From Roseburia sp. (GTDB taxonomy: Bacteria; Bacillota; Clostridia; Lachnospirales; Lachnospiraceae): a stretch of 34,468 bases of DNA. A program made the position numbers and the translations under genes. The stretch spans positions 1 to 34,468 of the forward strand of contig JAMPFA010000021.1 in NCBI GenBank assembly GCA_023664725.1, written 5' to 3'. Positions 1 through 8,941 of the stretch are shown piece by piece. The notes below the pieces were generated by a model that had not been told where the DNA came from, made no database searches, and was given only the letters and a program-made list of their open reading frames with translations. The first letter of the stretch is position 1; every line of letters starts with the position of its first letter.

Positions 1-3000
1 TCCCATTACGCCCCTTCTGGCTGCAATATCTGCCCCAAAACAGCTTTTGGTCTGTATGCGGTTTCCCATTTCATCGTATTTAACGGAAACCCAGTGGTTA
101 TCCTGCCATTCCTTGGTGGTTCTGCCCACCTTATCCCGTTCAAATCTGATTTTTACATCCTGGTTTTCCGCTCTGACTAAATCCCCGTTTTTATTGTAGG
201 CAAATACCTCATAGCTGCCATCGTGGTAATCGACCCTGGTGACCTGTCCCAGCTTGTCATACTGATATTTTGTAAACCTTCCCCCGGGACGGTTGATCCT
301 GGTGATAAGCCCGGAATAATCCCTTTCATACGTCCGGGTAAGGTTATCGTATCCCACTTCTTTGATGACATTCCCTTTGGCATCCCATTCAAACCGGTAA
401 ACTTCCCCTTTTTCATTTGTAATGGATACCAGCTGTTCTTCCGTATCGTACTGGTATACAGACCTATGCCCGTCCTGCGTCCTGGAAGCCATGCTCCCCA
501 GTATGGTATAGGTATAGTCCACCTCTGTCTTTTTGTCTTTTGCATGCAGCACGCCGTCATAGCCGTCATAGGAAAGTTCAATTTCATTTCCATCCGCCAG
601 GGTTGCACCTATCATGCGGTTCAGTCTGTCATACCGGTACTTTTCCACTGCCCCCAGAGGGTTTTGCGCAGACAGGCAGTTTCCCCTCCGGTCATATTCC
701 CAGGCAGAAAAACTTCCATTTGGCAGAGTGGTCTTTCTTATATTGAAATCCCTGTCATACTCTATATGGACTTCCCCTTTGTCTGCATAGACTATTTTTT
801 CCACAAGTTTATGGGGGTTATACTCATATGAAAGTTCTGCACCTTCCTCATCCACAACTTTCCCCAGTGTAGCGTCAGCATTGTAAACCCACTTCCTTAT
901 GCCTCCTTCCCCGTCAATCATCTGGACCAGCCGCCCTTCCCCATCATAGGAAAAGCATAGCTTACTTCCGTCTGCAAAGATAACTGCCGTAATCTGTGAC
1001 CAGTCATTATACTGATACAGCGTCATGCGTCCCTCTTCATCCACCTGGCTGGCTAACTGCCAATGTTCATCATATTCTTCCCTTGTTTCCGTTGAATCCG
1101 GGTAAACAATTCTTGTGCAGAGCATTCTCTCATCATAATGATATTCACTGGGCATATTACTCTGGCCTGTCCTGACAGTATTATACCCTTCCTCATCATG
1201 ATAATCAATCCATAAACTTAAGACGCCTTCCTCCCCCCAGGTTCTTACCGCCCTGGCTCCGTCTTCATATTTGTCATATTCCCACTGGAAGGAATGTCCG
1301 TTCCTGTCTGTCTTTTTTACTAACAGGTGATTCTTATAATCCATACAGAGGTCTGCTCCCACTGCGTCTGTAACTGTCTTTAAATCCTGCTCCATATTAT
1401 AGCCATAACCAATCAGCACATGAGGTTTCCCTGCACTCTCTTCTTCCCTCAATGACACCTGGATGATACGCCCCTGCTTATTCGTTGTGACCTCCAGCGT
1501 TCTGTCTGCACTGTCTGTAATCCCACACAGGTATCCATTGTTGTCGTAAAAAAATTCTATCCGGTGTCCCTGGCGGTTCTGGATCCTGGTAAGTTTATAG
1601 GGCAGATATCCGCCAGGACTTTCATAAAGGAAATATGTACAGCCGCTTTCCGGGTCAAATAACCGGTAATGGTCATTATGCCTCACTAAAAGCATCTTAC
1701 AGTCAGGGCCAAAAAACTCCTCCCCCACCATAATCTCAGGGAAAATACAGACACGTCCATCATTAAGAAAAACCGCCAATGCCGATTCTTCTTCAAGGAT
1801 TTCTAACCCCATCTCATAATTATAACGGGCGCCATGGCCCAGATGCCCCATAACCTGGCTGGCGCTGCACCAGATCCTCCTCCACTGCAGCGGCAGCGGT
1901 CCTGGCAGTTCAAAATCAATGGTATCATATATGACATTTCCGCTGACCAGGTCAACCGGGTCTCCTCCCAGTTTACAGAATTCTTTTTCCAGCCATTTTG
2001 GCATCCCATTTCCGAATTTCTCCATCAGCTTCCGTAAACCTTTTCGCAATACTGCTGATGCCGCCGGCGTGATAAACCCTAACCCGAAAGAAAACAGCCC
2101 CTGAGACCAATCGTAAGGTTTGCCGAAACATAAAAATTCCAGCCCCTGTCCAATAGCGTCGGACAAAAAACCTGTCGCTCCCCCCACAAGCATTTTTCCA
2201 ATAAGCTTTAACCCTTCCAGCGCTTTTATCCCCAAAATTGCACCTTCAACAGCCCCCTGAATTGCACCTTTTAGGCCTGCCATAGCATAATACTGCAAGT
2301 CACTTACTTCTCCCCTTACTATATCTGATACTGCCATTGCCCCGACCGCTATTGTTCCGCTGATAGCCGCCCCTATAGCCACAGAAGCCGCTCCCCCCGT
2401 AAACACTATTGCGGCTGCTACTACTGCTACTACAGCCAACCCAAACAGTACATTCGTTGCAAGCTTTCCCCAGTCAATTTTCTTTTCCTCATAAGCAATT
2501 TCTTCATTAAGCCGGTCTGCAAAAACCTCTTTTTTCCGCCCGTTGTAAATCAGTTTCTTCCCTGCCTTGATATGGGCGTCACCATCTGCCCCGCCCATTA
2601 TATACAGACAGGATTCCTGTTTTGCACCTACAATGATATCACCTGTTTTGGCAAAAATTTTTATCATCTGCTGTGCTTCCAAAGCAAGTTTTTGTTTCGT
2701 AAAAATATTGATATCCTCATGGCTCTGCACCGTTACGCCGGTTCCTGCATCCATTTTCAGGAACAACTCTTCCGCAGCGTCAAAACTGATATCTGTTACC
2801 CCTAATTTCATCTCCTTTCCTTCCGGGGTTCCCATATATTTCTGGCTGGGATCAGAAGTCTTTGCACAGCTTCCGCCGTTTTTGCGCACAGCATTCATGG
2901 CAATCCCGCCAGTTTCGTCACTGCTTGAAAAATATAGGGAAATGGAAGTTCCAGTTTCCGGCATACAGTAAAAGAGGTTATTGGCCTGGGAAGCATAAGG

Positions 3001-3933
3001 AAACCAGCAGGCAGTATCCGCATCCTGGCTTTTGTCTATTTTTAACTTCATTTTCACCTGCTGGTTTTTTGACTCCAGAACCTCACCCAGAAGGGAAATC
3101 CCCTGGATGCGGCTGTTTTCTTTTTTAGGCATCCACAAGGAAGATTCCAGCGTCAGTATGTAAGTATAATAAAGTACCCCTTTTTCTAAAAAGGCATGGC
3201 TTTCCTCTATAATCACAGAATGGCCATTGTACTCTGCCAAATCCCCTAACTCAAGACGGTCTTTGGCCTGGATATAGTACTGTTCTGCTGCTTTCCATGT
3301 CTCTGCCCTGTCTACATGATTTATCTTTATCTTGTTTTTGGGCAGGCCAAACCAAAACCGGGGCGCTTTCCCGGTCACATCTGCCGTCAGTACCGTTCCA
3401 AAATGGGTTGCAAGACGTTTAAGGAACTCCCAGTCCGTCTCCCGGTATTGAAGAAGAAACTGACCCGTCTTTTTATTTGATGGTTTTGTACAGTTTATAA
3501 ACGTACCGCCCGGATAATCTCCCAGCACCTGTTGGATTAAGGAGGAATAAGTTATTTTTTTGTTTTGAAAAGAGCGGCGCTTTTCTTCATAATCCAGCAA
3601 ACTTGTCCAGGATTGGCCCCTGATTTCCACATAATATATACCATCCTGAAAATCAACGTCAACAGAAGTGACAACGCCGGAAAAAAGAAGCGTTTTTCCC
3701 CGTTCATTTTTACCATACACAAGAATAGGATCGCTGCTGCCTGTCTGCTGAATGCATCCTGCTCCTTTTTCTTCCCACAAAATCCCCTTCACCAGCACTT
3801 GGCCATGGTCATTTAACTTTTTGGTAATTTCCAGTTCATTCACTGTCTGGATTGGATATGGACATTCCACTTTTATCTGGCTTTGGGTAAATTCATCCAA
3901 GCCCTCATGAAAAGACTGTTTATTGTTATCCAT
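1..3933 (-). CDS. VgrG-Rhs fusion effector (partial, C-terminus beyond window)
   Basis: One open frame runs without a stop from 3933 to the left edge, at least 1311 codons. I chose the ATG at 3933 over the ATG at 3939 because AGGAGG is 9 nt from the former and only 3 nt from the latter. Residues 1 to about 470 are VgrG-like: ETDWEFLKRL near 165-174 and a CMPE motif near 323 match the stand-alone spike encoded at 5972-7483. A repetitive beta region follows (about 370-480), then a hydrophobic Ala/Gly stretch (about 492-531) and a second one (about 556-631). At about 655-690 a DUF6531-type Rhs entry appears (DPVDLVSGN, then LPGPLPLQWRR). From about 790 on there are tyrosine-aspartate Rhs repeats. 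In the family the Rhs shell encloses a C-terminal toxin, which would lie left of position 1. No PAAR domain is present inside; a separate DUF4280 gene sits directly upstream. The likely role is spike plus cargo of the injection system. Confidence 0.9.
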   Translation of the reverse strand, partial: MDNNKQSFHEGLDEFTQSQIKVECPYPIQTVNELEITKKLNDHGQVLVKGILWEEKGAGCIQQTGSSDPILVYGKNERGKTLLFSGVVTSVDVDFQDGIYYVEIRGQSWTSLLDYEEKRRSFQNKKITYSSLIQQVLGDYPGGTFINCTKPSNKKTGQFLLQYRETDWEFLKRLATHFGTVLTADVTGKAPRFWFGLPKNKIKINHVDRAETWKAAEQYYIQAKDRLELGDLAEYNGHSVIIEESHAFLEKGVLYYTYILTLESSLWMPKKENSRIQGISLLGEVLESKNQQVKMKLKIDKSQDADTACWFPYASQANNLFYCMPETGTSISLYFSSSDETGGIAMNAVRKNGGSCAKTSDPSQKYMGTPEGKEMKLGVTDISFDAAEELFLKMDAGTGVTVQSHEDINIFTKQKLALEAQQMIKIFAKTGDIIVGAKQESCLYIMGGADGDAHIKAGKKLIYNGRKKEVFADRLNEEIAYEEKKIDWGKLATNVLFGLAVVAVVAAAIVFTGGAASVAIGAAISGTIAVGAMAVSDIVRGEVSDLQYYAMAGLKGAIQGAVEGAILGIKALEGLKLIGKMLVGGATGFLSDAIGQGLEFLCFGKPYDWSQGLFSFGLGFITPAASAVLRKGLRKLMEKFGNGMPKWLEKEFCKLGGDPVDLVSGNVIYDTIDFELPGPLPLQWRRIWCSASQVMGHLGHGARYNYEMGLEILEEESALAVFLNDGRVCIFPEIMVGEEFFGPDCKMLLVRHNDHYRLFDPESGCTYFLYESPGGYLPYKLTRIQNRQGHRIEFFYDNNGYLCGITDSADRTLEVTTNKQGRIIQVSLREEESAGKPHVLIGYGYNMEQDLKTVTDAVGADLCMDYKNHLLVKKTDRNGHSFQWEYDKYEDGARAVRTWGEEGVLSLWIDYHDEEGYNTVRTGQSNMPSEYHYDERMLCTRIVYPDSTETREEYDEHWQLASQVDEEGRMTLYQYNDWSQITAVIFADGSKLCFSYDGEGRLVQMIDGEGGIRKWVYNADATLGKVVDEEGAELSYEYNPHKLVEKIVYADKGEVHIEYDRDFNIRKTTLPNGSFSAWEYDRRGNCLSAQNPLGAVEKYRYDRLNRMIGATLADGNEIELSYDGYDGVLHAKDKKTEVDYTYTILGSMASRTQDGHRSVYQYDTEEQLVSITNEKGEVYRFEWDAKGNVIKEVGYDNLTRTYERDYSGLITRINRPGGRFTKYQYDKLGQVTRVDYHDGSYEVFAYNKNGDLVRAENQDVKIRFERDKVGRTTKEWQDNHWVSVKYDEMGNRIQTKSCFGADIAARRGVMG

Positions 3934-3974
3934 TTGCATATTCCTCCTTTGCCCGGAATCCCTGCATCCCTTTT

Positions 3975-4457
3975 TTAATAAACATCCTGCCCGGCGTCTG
4001 CAAAACCAATGGTTCCCCCGTATTTACAAGTAATGGTACAGTTTGCGGTAATGGCTGGCTTCCCGTCTACCAGTGTTTCTTCCTGGGCATCCAGCCACTC
4101 TTTTAACAGTTCAGGCTCACACAGTTTTCCCTCAATCGGCATAGTTGGCAAAACTTCGTTCCCCTCTTCGTCCACATAAGAGATCGCATCCTTTTCATCC
4201 TCAATTTTAATGTCAATCCCATCTTTTTCCTCTGACGTACAGGCTCCGAAAGGAGGGATATTCTGGTCAATCCCCACTTTGCAGTCCATCTTATTCATCA
4301 TTGCTTTATCCCGGATATAAGAGCCATGGGAAGCTGGCATATCCAGTTTTCTCTTATGGCTTCCTTTCGTACAATATATCGTTGCCCCGCGCACCACATA
4401 AGGATAATGCACTTCCTCTTCCTGTTCGTTTTCCGTATTATTTTGTGCTTCTGACAT
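3975..4457 (-). CDS. DUF4280 PAAR-like spike-tip protein
   Basis: This 160-residue protein has the DUF4280 layout: an early Gly-Ala then Cys (C29) motif, NIPPFGAC at 66-73, and a C-terminal Cys pair in TANCTITCKYGGTIGF (C140, C144) followed by a GQ turn. DUF4280 proteins are PAAR-like and are thought to cap VgrG trimers as a metal-bound cone. The acidic middle (about 75-110) is low complexity. The ATG at 4457 has AGGAG 8 nt upstream, and the gene overlaps the end of the Imm11-like gene by 20 nt, so translation is probably coupled. It sits immediately before the VgrG-Rhs gene, which has no PAAR of its own, so I infer that it sharpens that spike, the stand-alone VgrG, or both. Confidence 0.82.
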   Translation of the reverse strand: MSEAQNNTENEQEEEVHYPYVVRGATIYCTKGSHKRKLDMPASHGSYIRDKAMMNKMDCKVGIDQNIPPFGACTSEEKDGIDIKIEDEKDAISYVDEEGNEVLPTMPIEGKLCEPELLKEWLDAQEETLVDGKPAITANCTITCKYGGTIGFADAGQDVY

Positions 4458-4971
4458 ATGATCTGCTCCTCTCTGAAATTTTTACTGGCTCAAACCAAAT
4501 CCCATTGGCTTCTCGCCGTAAAATGCTTTCCGCTGCATCTAACCGCACTAGAAGCTGTTGGTTATAATCCTCCGCCAAAAATATTCTTCTGCCTTCCGCC
4601 TTTTCCGCATCTAAGACAAACTCTTTTATCTCTCCCCTGTCATCATACCGGGATTCTTCTTTATCTGCGCATATTACTTGGGGGAGATGCATCACACAGT
4701 ATGGTCTCTGCAATCCTGTCTCCTGTTCCACCAGCATAACCCGCCAAAATTTGATATCCTGTTGGTATTTCTGCAGCACCTTTTGAAATTTATCTGCAAT
4801 CAAAGGAAATGGCTTTTCCAGATAATCCGCATATTCTATATTCACACCGTTATGTTTATTGACATAGGCGACAGATGTCCTTCTGGTTCCCATACCAGAA
4901 AACTCTTTTGGCATCTGTATCTGAGGTAACTTCCGTATCCGCCTGTCTGTTTTCATAATAAAATAATCCAC
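4438..4971 (-). CDS. Imm11-like (DUF1629-type) protein, possible immunity or adaptor
   Basis: The 177-residue protein looks like the Imm11/DUF1629 family in its second half: a charged strand then RRIFLAEDYNQQLLVRLDA (about 128-146), a helix, and a closing GIWFEPVKI (157-165). Members of that family are often encoded beside polymorphic toxins and are presumed immunity proteins. The start is a GTG at 4971 with GGGAGG six bases upstream; an ATG at 4956 is the alternative. The stop of the pentapeptide gene lies 3 nt upstream and the DUF4280 gene overlaps its end, so it belongs to the spike and cargo part of the operon. It lies upstream of the Rhs gene rather than after the toxin tip, where an immunity gene is usually found, so an adaptor role is an open alternative. 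The family call is by pattern only. Confidence 0.5.
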   Translation of the reverse strand: MDYFIMKTDRRIRKLPQIQMPKEFSGMGTRRTSVAYVNKHNGVNIEYADYLEKPFPLIADKFQKVLQKYQQDIKFWRVMLVEQETGLQRPYCVMHLPQVICADKEESRYDDRGEIKEFVLDAEKAEGRRIFLAEDYNQQLLVRLDAAESILRREANGIWFEPVKISERSRSYVRSTK

Positions 4972-4974
4972 CCT

Positions 4975-5955
4975 CTACCTCCCCCCTGGAAGTTTGCAAT
5001 CCACAATCTTAGCGCCTGTAAAATCAATTTCTTCCGCTAATAAGGCTTTCTCAAAATCCACATTCAAAAGTTCTGCCCCTGCAAAAGAAATATACCTTAA
5101 TTTTGCTCCTGCAAAGCTGATTCTCTCTAACCTGGCTCCTGAAAAATCTGTGTCAAAAATTTTCATTTTCTCCATTCCTACATCCTTTAAGGTTGTATTT
5201 CGGAAATTACAGAAAAGAAGCCTGCTCCTGTTCCATCTGCTGTCTGTGAAGTCACACCCTGCAAAGGAGGAGTACTGAAATTCCAGCCCTTCATAATTTC
5301 CCTGGGATAAATCCAGATTTTCACAGATTTCATAACTGAAGAGTTTTCTCTCTCCAGACTGCAGGTCATGTTTCACTGCACTGCTGTCTTTTATTGTGCT
5401 GTCTTCTTTATATAAAATGTCAAAACGATCTAAATAGCCGCCGATGCAGACCATGAAACACGGTGCCCGTTCTATTCTTTGATATGATTCTCTTTTCACA
5501 ACCTGCCTCATCCCTATCCGGATCAATTCGGCCACATAAAAAAGATATAGATTACTTTCATCAAATACCCGCTTCTGAGCCTGAGCCAAACTTACCCCGC
5601 CCTGAGACTTCACCCGCAATTCTTCTACTGCTTCTCCATATTTTTCCAAATATAAATAAAACTCTTTCACTGGATAAGAACCACTGCATTCCACCCGGTC
5701 CATATACCAGTTCTCATCATAAGCGTCCAAACGGATTTCATGCCGGTTTAATAAGATATTTGTCCGCAGCACAGAAAACTGGATATATGCAACCGCCCCC
5801 TTTTTTCCCTGCTGCTGCATTTCATAAATCTTGTCGCAATAATTGCAAAAGCAGTCTGTGAATTTTTCTTTTAGTTCTTCCAGATGGCTTGTTACATACT
5901 CATCCAGTAAACCTGTCAGTTCCCTGCTTTTTCCCTGCAGATCAAATTCCTGCAT
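4975..5955 (-). CDS. Pentapeptide-repeat protein of the injection-system operon
   Basis: The C-terminal third (about 205-320 of 326 residues) is a run of pentapeptide-like units such as LDLSQ, CDFTD, TDFSG, ISFAG, AELLN and IDFTG, which fold as a right-handed quadrilateral beta helix in this class. The N-terminal 200 residues are helical and charged and I do not recognise them. I start at the ATG at 5955, which has GGAGG eight bases upstream; an in-frame GTG at 5964 falls inside that ribosome site. Pentapeptide-repeat proteins accompany VgrG/PAAR islands in Gram-negative type VI systems, where they are thought to act as effector adaptors. Lying between VgrG and the DUF4280/VgrG-Rhs pair suggests a similar loading or scaffold role, but that is inference. 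Confidence 0.75.
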   Translation of the reverse strand: MQEFDLQGKSRELTGLLDEYVTSHLEELKEKFTDCFCNYCDKIYEMQQQGKKGAVAYIQFSVLRTNILLNRHEIRLDAYDENWYMDRVECSGSYPVKEFYLYLEKYGEAVEELRVKSQGGVSLAQAQKRVFDESNLYLFYVAELIRIGMRQVVKRESYQRIERAPCFMVCIGGYLDRFDILYKEDSTIKDSSAVKHDLQSGERKLFSYEICENLDLSQGNYEGLEFQYSSFAGCDFTDSRWNRSRLLFCNFRNTTLKDVGMEKMKIFDTDFSGARLERISFAGAKLRYISFAGAELLNVDFEKALLAEEIDFTGAKIVDCKLPGGR

Positions 5956-5971
5956 CCGGTTCACCTCCCGT

Positions 5972-7483
5972 TTAATTTGCCTTTACTTCCTGTCCTACTA
6001 CCTCTACATTATCTTTCATTTTTATGGAAGCAGTTTCGTCACAGCTTAATTCCACCCCCAGAAGCCCCGAAAGATTTACTTCTTTCTCGGCGCTTATAAA
6101 AATATTTTTTTCAGATTTAAACTCAATGTCCTGATCACTGATAATGGAAACTCCGCCCTCATCCAGCAAAGTTATAATTGTGCCGTCAGCAATAATATAG
6201 ATTCCTTCCGGAGTCAGCCGGATTTCTTTTCCATCTTTATTGCGCAGGGATTTTACGCTGGGATCATCTCTCTGGCCGCTGTATCCCCCAGCAGCGTCTC
6301 CTGCCCCGCCGCTTTCCCCGCCCTGGCCGCCTCCGGCATCTGCTAAAGAACCACTGCCAGCATTCTGGCTCATGGAAAGATCCACTTCCTCATGCACGGA
6401 ACTAATGGCATAACTATGTTCTTCTATGCCGTCCGGGAAATATATCCGTACATGATCGCCGATTTCCGGCATACAATACCAGCCGCTGCCATCCTGGGAA
6501 GAATAAATGGTTGAATATGGAAAAAAGCAGGGTTCTCCTGGATTATGTCCCGAAATTTCATCTATTTCTATTGAAACCTTAACCTGGTCATTTTTTATTT
6601 TTTTTATTTTTGCTCCCAGAGAACATCCAGCTATCCTGTCGTGCTGCTGATAAGGCTGGCTCATTCCCTTTTTTGTAGTCAGTGTTATGTAATACAGGAA
6701 AACTCCTTTTTCCACGCACCCTTTCATCTGATATACATACAGTGTCTGTCCCTGGAATTTTACTGCATCTCCAATATGGGCATTTTGGTTGGTCTCCACC
6801 TGATAGTAAATAAAATCCTGCTTTCCAATTCCCTTAACGCCGCTCTTTGCTAATTTTAAATACCAGCCTATATCCTGTTTTACACTATAATTTGGTATAT
6901 CTAATGTGTGCCTTTCATTCTCTGGTATTCCAAAATAGTACTTGGGACTGCCAGACTGGACATCACTCACTAAACCTGTATGAAAATGTGATGCCAGCCT
7001 TTTTAAAAATTCCCAGTCTGTCTCTTCAAACTCAACAATCAATTGCCCTGTTTTTGCTCCCTTGGAGGCCATATCCTTTACCGCTGCTCCCGGATAATCC
7101 GCCGTTACCTGTTTCACCAATTTTTCATATGTCATTTGCTTATCCTGGAAACTTCTGCTCTTTCTCACCGTATCCAGCTGGAAACTGTTGGAAATGGCAT
7201 ATACTTCAATGTAATAAGAACCCTGCACAGCCATGATCTCCACATCCTGTACCATTCCCTGAAACAGGATTTCCGTTTGTGCTCCCGAACCTGTGGACAA
7301 CAGGCTTACATCCCCCCCCTGGCCGCCATCTTTTACATAACTGTCTTTTTTCTCCTCAGGCAGCAATGCTTTAAAATAAAATGTGCTGTGTTCATTAATC
7401 TGATGTTCCAAGCGGACATCCAGCAGCCTCTCTACAACATAGGGCGCAACTACCAGATTCTCAAAAGAAATTATTTGTTCCAT
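5972..7483 (-). CDS. Stand-alone VgrG-like spike protein
   Basis: The 503-residue protein has the order expected of VgrG/phage gpD-gp5 spikes: a gp27-like hub (about 1-280, with EETDWEFLKRL at 152-162), an OB-fold-like segment (about 285-365, with GWYCMPEIGDHVRIYFPDG at 334-352), and a C-terminal repetitive beta-prism (about 412-503) made of short strands such as EIRLTPEGIYI and VSIISDQDIEFKS. Between the last two lies a Gly-rich linker (about 375-405). Hub and OB region align by eye with the N-terminus of the VgrG-Rhs protein, so the operon carries two paralogous spikes. The ATG at 7483 directly abuts the TAG of the upstream gene and has GGAGGAGAGG before it. In a working particle it would sit at the distal end of the Hcp tube. 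Confidence 0.88.
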   Translation of the reverse strand: MEQIISFENLVVAPYVVERLLDVRLEHQINEHSTFYFKALLPEEKKDSYVKDGGQGGDVSLLSTGSGAQTEILFQGMVQDVEIMAVQGSYYIEVYAISNSFQLDTVRKSRSFQDKQMTYEKLVKQVTADYPGAAVKDMASKGAKTGQLIVEFEETDWEFLKRLASHFHTGLVSDVQSGSPKYYFGIPENERHTLDIPNYSVKQDIGWYLKLAKSGVKGIGKQDFIYYQVETNQNAHIGDAVKFQGQTLYVYQMKGCVEKGVFLYYITLTTKKGMSQPYQQHDRIAGCSLGAKIKKIKNDQVKVSIEIDEISGHNPGEPCFFPYSTIYSSQDGSGWYCMPEIGDHVRIYFPDGIEEHSYAISSVHEEVDLSMSQNAGSGSLADAGGGQGGESGGAGDAAGGYSGQRDDPSVKSLRNKDGKEIRLTPEGIYIIADGTIITLLDEGGVSIISDQDIEFKSEKNIFISAEKEVNLSGLLGVELSCDETASIKMKDNVEVVGQEVKAN

Positions 7484-8116
7484 CTATATCCTCTCCTCCG
7501 GCTCTGTTATTTCAATTGACTCCATCATTTCAAATGCATGTTTTCTCCAATACCGCATCTCTTTCGTCCTGCAGTTAAAACTTCCCATCAAGGGCCGCCC
7601 TCCGACTGACAGGTAAAACATCAGATTGTATAACTTCCCATCAAGAACAGGGTTTGAAAACTCCACATAGGCAACTTTTTTCCCAAAAATGTCAGCCGTC
7701 CCGATTTCCTGTTCTTTAATGCCCGGGTTTACCCTCTTCATCATGCCAAAAACCTGGTTTCTGAGAGTCTCTATGGTAGCATCGCTCTCCTCCCCTTCCA
7801 TAAACTGAAACATAAGGTTCACTGTCCCTGTATCATCTGTCAGGATAGTCTCCGGCCGTTGCTCAGACGGATATTTCTGCCTGGCAGTCTCCGGATTCAT
7901 CGGAGAGAAATTGTCTGGAATCATCATCGTAATCTTATTGTCTGCTAATGGACAGCGTTTAAAATAAATCCACTTTCCTAAAATTTTAATTCCTGTATGA
8001 ATGTTTCGTTCTTCTTTTGCTTCTTTTCGTTCTTCCGGCCTGGAGTCTGCCGGCTTCTCCTCCACAGAATTAATCATGTCAATAATCTGCTCATCAAAAA
8101 AATCATCCTGTTTCAT
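7484..8116 (-). CDS. DUF1795/DcrB-like protein, candidate Rhs effector chaperone (EagR-like)
   Basis: After a charged N-terminal tail (residues 1-40), the rest of this 210-residue protein (about 60-205) has the spacing of the DUF1795/DcrB (PsbP-like) fold: ITMMIPDNFSPMNPE at the start, strands with a TETLRN-type helix, then VGGRPLMGSFNC and a final RYWRKHAFEMMESIEI helix. In Gram-negative type VI systems EagR proteins of the DUF1795 fold bind hydrophobic segments of Rhs effectors before loading. Here it sits immediately upstream of VgrG, and the nearby VgrG-Rhs protein has such hydrophobic segments. I start at the ATG at 8116 (AGGAG upstream) rather than the GTG at 8137. The chaperone function is inferred from fold pattern and context. 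Confidence 0.6.
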   Translation of the reverse strand: MKQDDFFDEQIIDMINSVEEKPADSRPEERKEAKEERNIHTGIKILGKWIYFKRCPLADNKITMMIPDNFSPMNPETARQKYPSEQRPETILTDDTGTVNLMFQFMEGEESDATIETLRNQVFGMMKRVNPGIKEQEIGTADIFGKKVAYVEFSNPVLDGKLYNLMFYLSVGGRPLMGSFNCRTKEMRYWRKHAFEMMESIEITEPEERI

Positions 8117-8152
8117 CTCTTTCTCCTTCCTGTCCACAATTTCCCTCTATCC

Positions 8153-8929
8153 CTATATCATCAAAAGAGTCCTTTCCTTTTTTTCTGCCTCCCTTAGGCC
8201 TTCTCCTCTTCCCCCTGCCTGTGACAAGATTCTTTTTAATCCCAGGTAAATCTCCTCATTGGTATATTCCCCCTCCCGTCCCAGGCGGGAATTTAAGTAT
8301 ACCCTGACCATCTCATAGGGCACGGCTTCCCAAAGCTGCAGACAGTTCATGCAGAACGCACAGTCCAACGCATTCCCCGGGGAATATCCCATCAGGGCTT
8401 TGGCATAACACCTCAGCAGCTGTGGCCATATCCCATGGTTTCCCCCCGGCGCAGCATATGGCACATGAATCCGGTTGACGGTGTCAAACTCTGTAGAATA
8501 ATCATAATAATCCACATAGTCTGTCCGAAGCCTGGCGCCTTCCTGCAGCTTAAACCTTCCAAGCTCTATTTCCTGGCCGGCATCCGGCCCATTCCCATCC
8601 AGATAGATCTTTGTCAGATATTCTACCTGCCCGATTCCCACGGATTTATCCAGGAAACGCACTTTTAAATACACAAGCTTTCCCTCCGGTTCACAGGGAA
8701 CCCGCCAGGGTTCCTCCAGGAAATAAGGGAGGCCTTTGTAATATAAAATCCCGGGTCGGACCACAACCCCTCCCTCATCTGACTCCAGATCACAGCCAGC
8801 CAGGACGCCGTCACTGTAGCCCTGGTAAAGCAGCCCAAAAAGGTTCCTGGGGTAATCCCTGATGTTTTCCAGCATTTCCTTTTTAAGCAGCCGCTTTTTT
8901 TCAAAAACAGGATAAATATTTAAAAACAC
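8153..8929 (-). CDS. Putative baseplate protein (unrecognised family)
   Basis: I do not recognise this 258-residue protein by family name. Its first 130 residues read like a baseplate or receptor-binding adaptor: SDGVLAGCDL, then VVVRPGILYYKGLPYFLEEPW (about 57-77) and a LVYLKVRF strand. This 'value at start, then PGILYYKG' pattern is common in phage baseplate and tail-pin proteins. The C-terminal part is helical with a Cys-rich patch (CAFCMNC). The start is a GTG at 8929 preceded by GGGGGAAGG; the first in-frame ATG would remove 18 residues of a conserved-looking N-terminus. It lies 12 nt after the preceding gene's stop and belongs to a tight run of three unknown genes before the spike genes. 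Confidence 0.7.
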   Translation of the reverse strand: MFLNIYPVFEKKRLLKKEMLENIRDYPRNLFGLLYQGYSDGVLAGCDLESDEGGVVVRPGILYYKGLPYFLEEPWRVPCEPEGKLVYLKVRFLDKSVGIGQVEYLTKIYLDGNGPDAGQEIELGRFKLQEGARLRTDYVDYYDYSTEFDTVNRIHVPYAAPGGNHGIWPQLLRCYAKALMGYSPGNALDCAFCMNCLQLWEAVPYEMVRVYLNSRLGREGEYTNEEIYLGLKRILSQAGGRGEGLREAEKKERTLLMI

Positions 8930-8941
8930 TGCCTTCCCCCC

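Noticed and set aside
223..831. Plus-strand open frame of 202 codons over the Rhs region
   Set aside because: It lies antisense to a continuous 1311-codon Rhs frame with clear repeats, has no ribosome site and no protein-like pattern.
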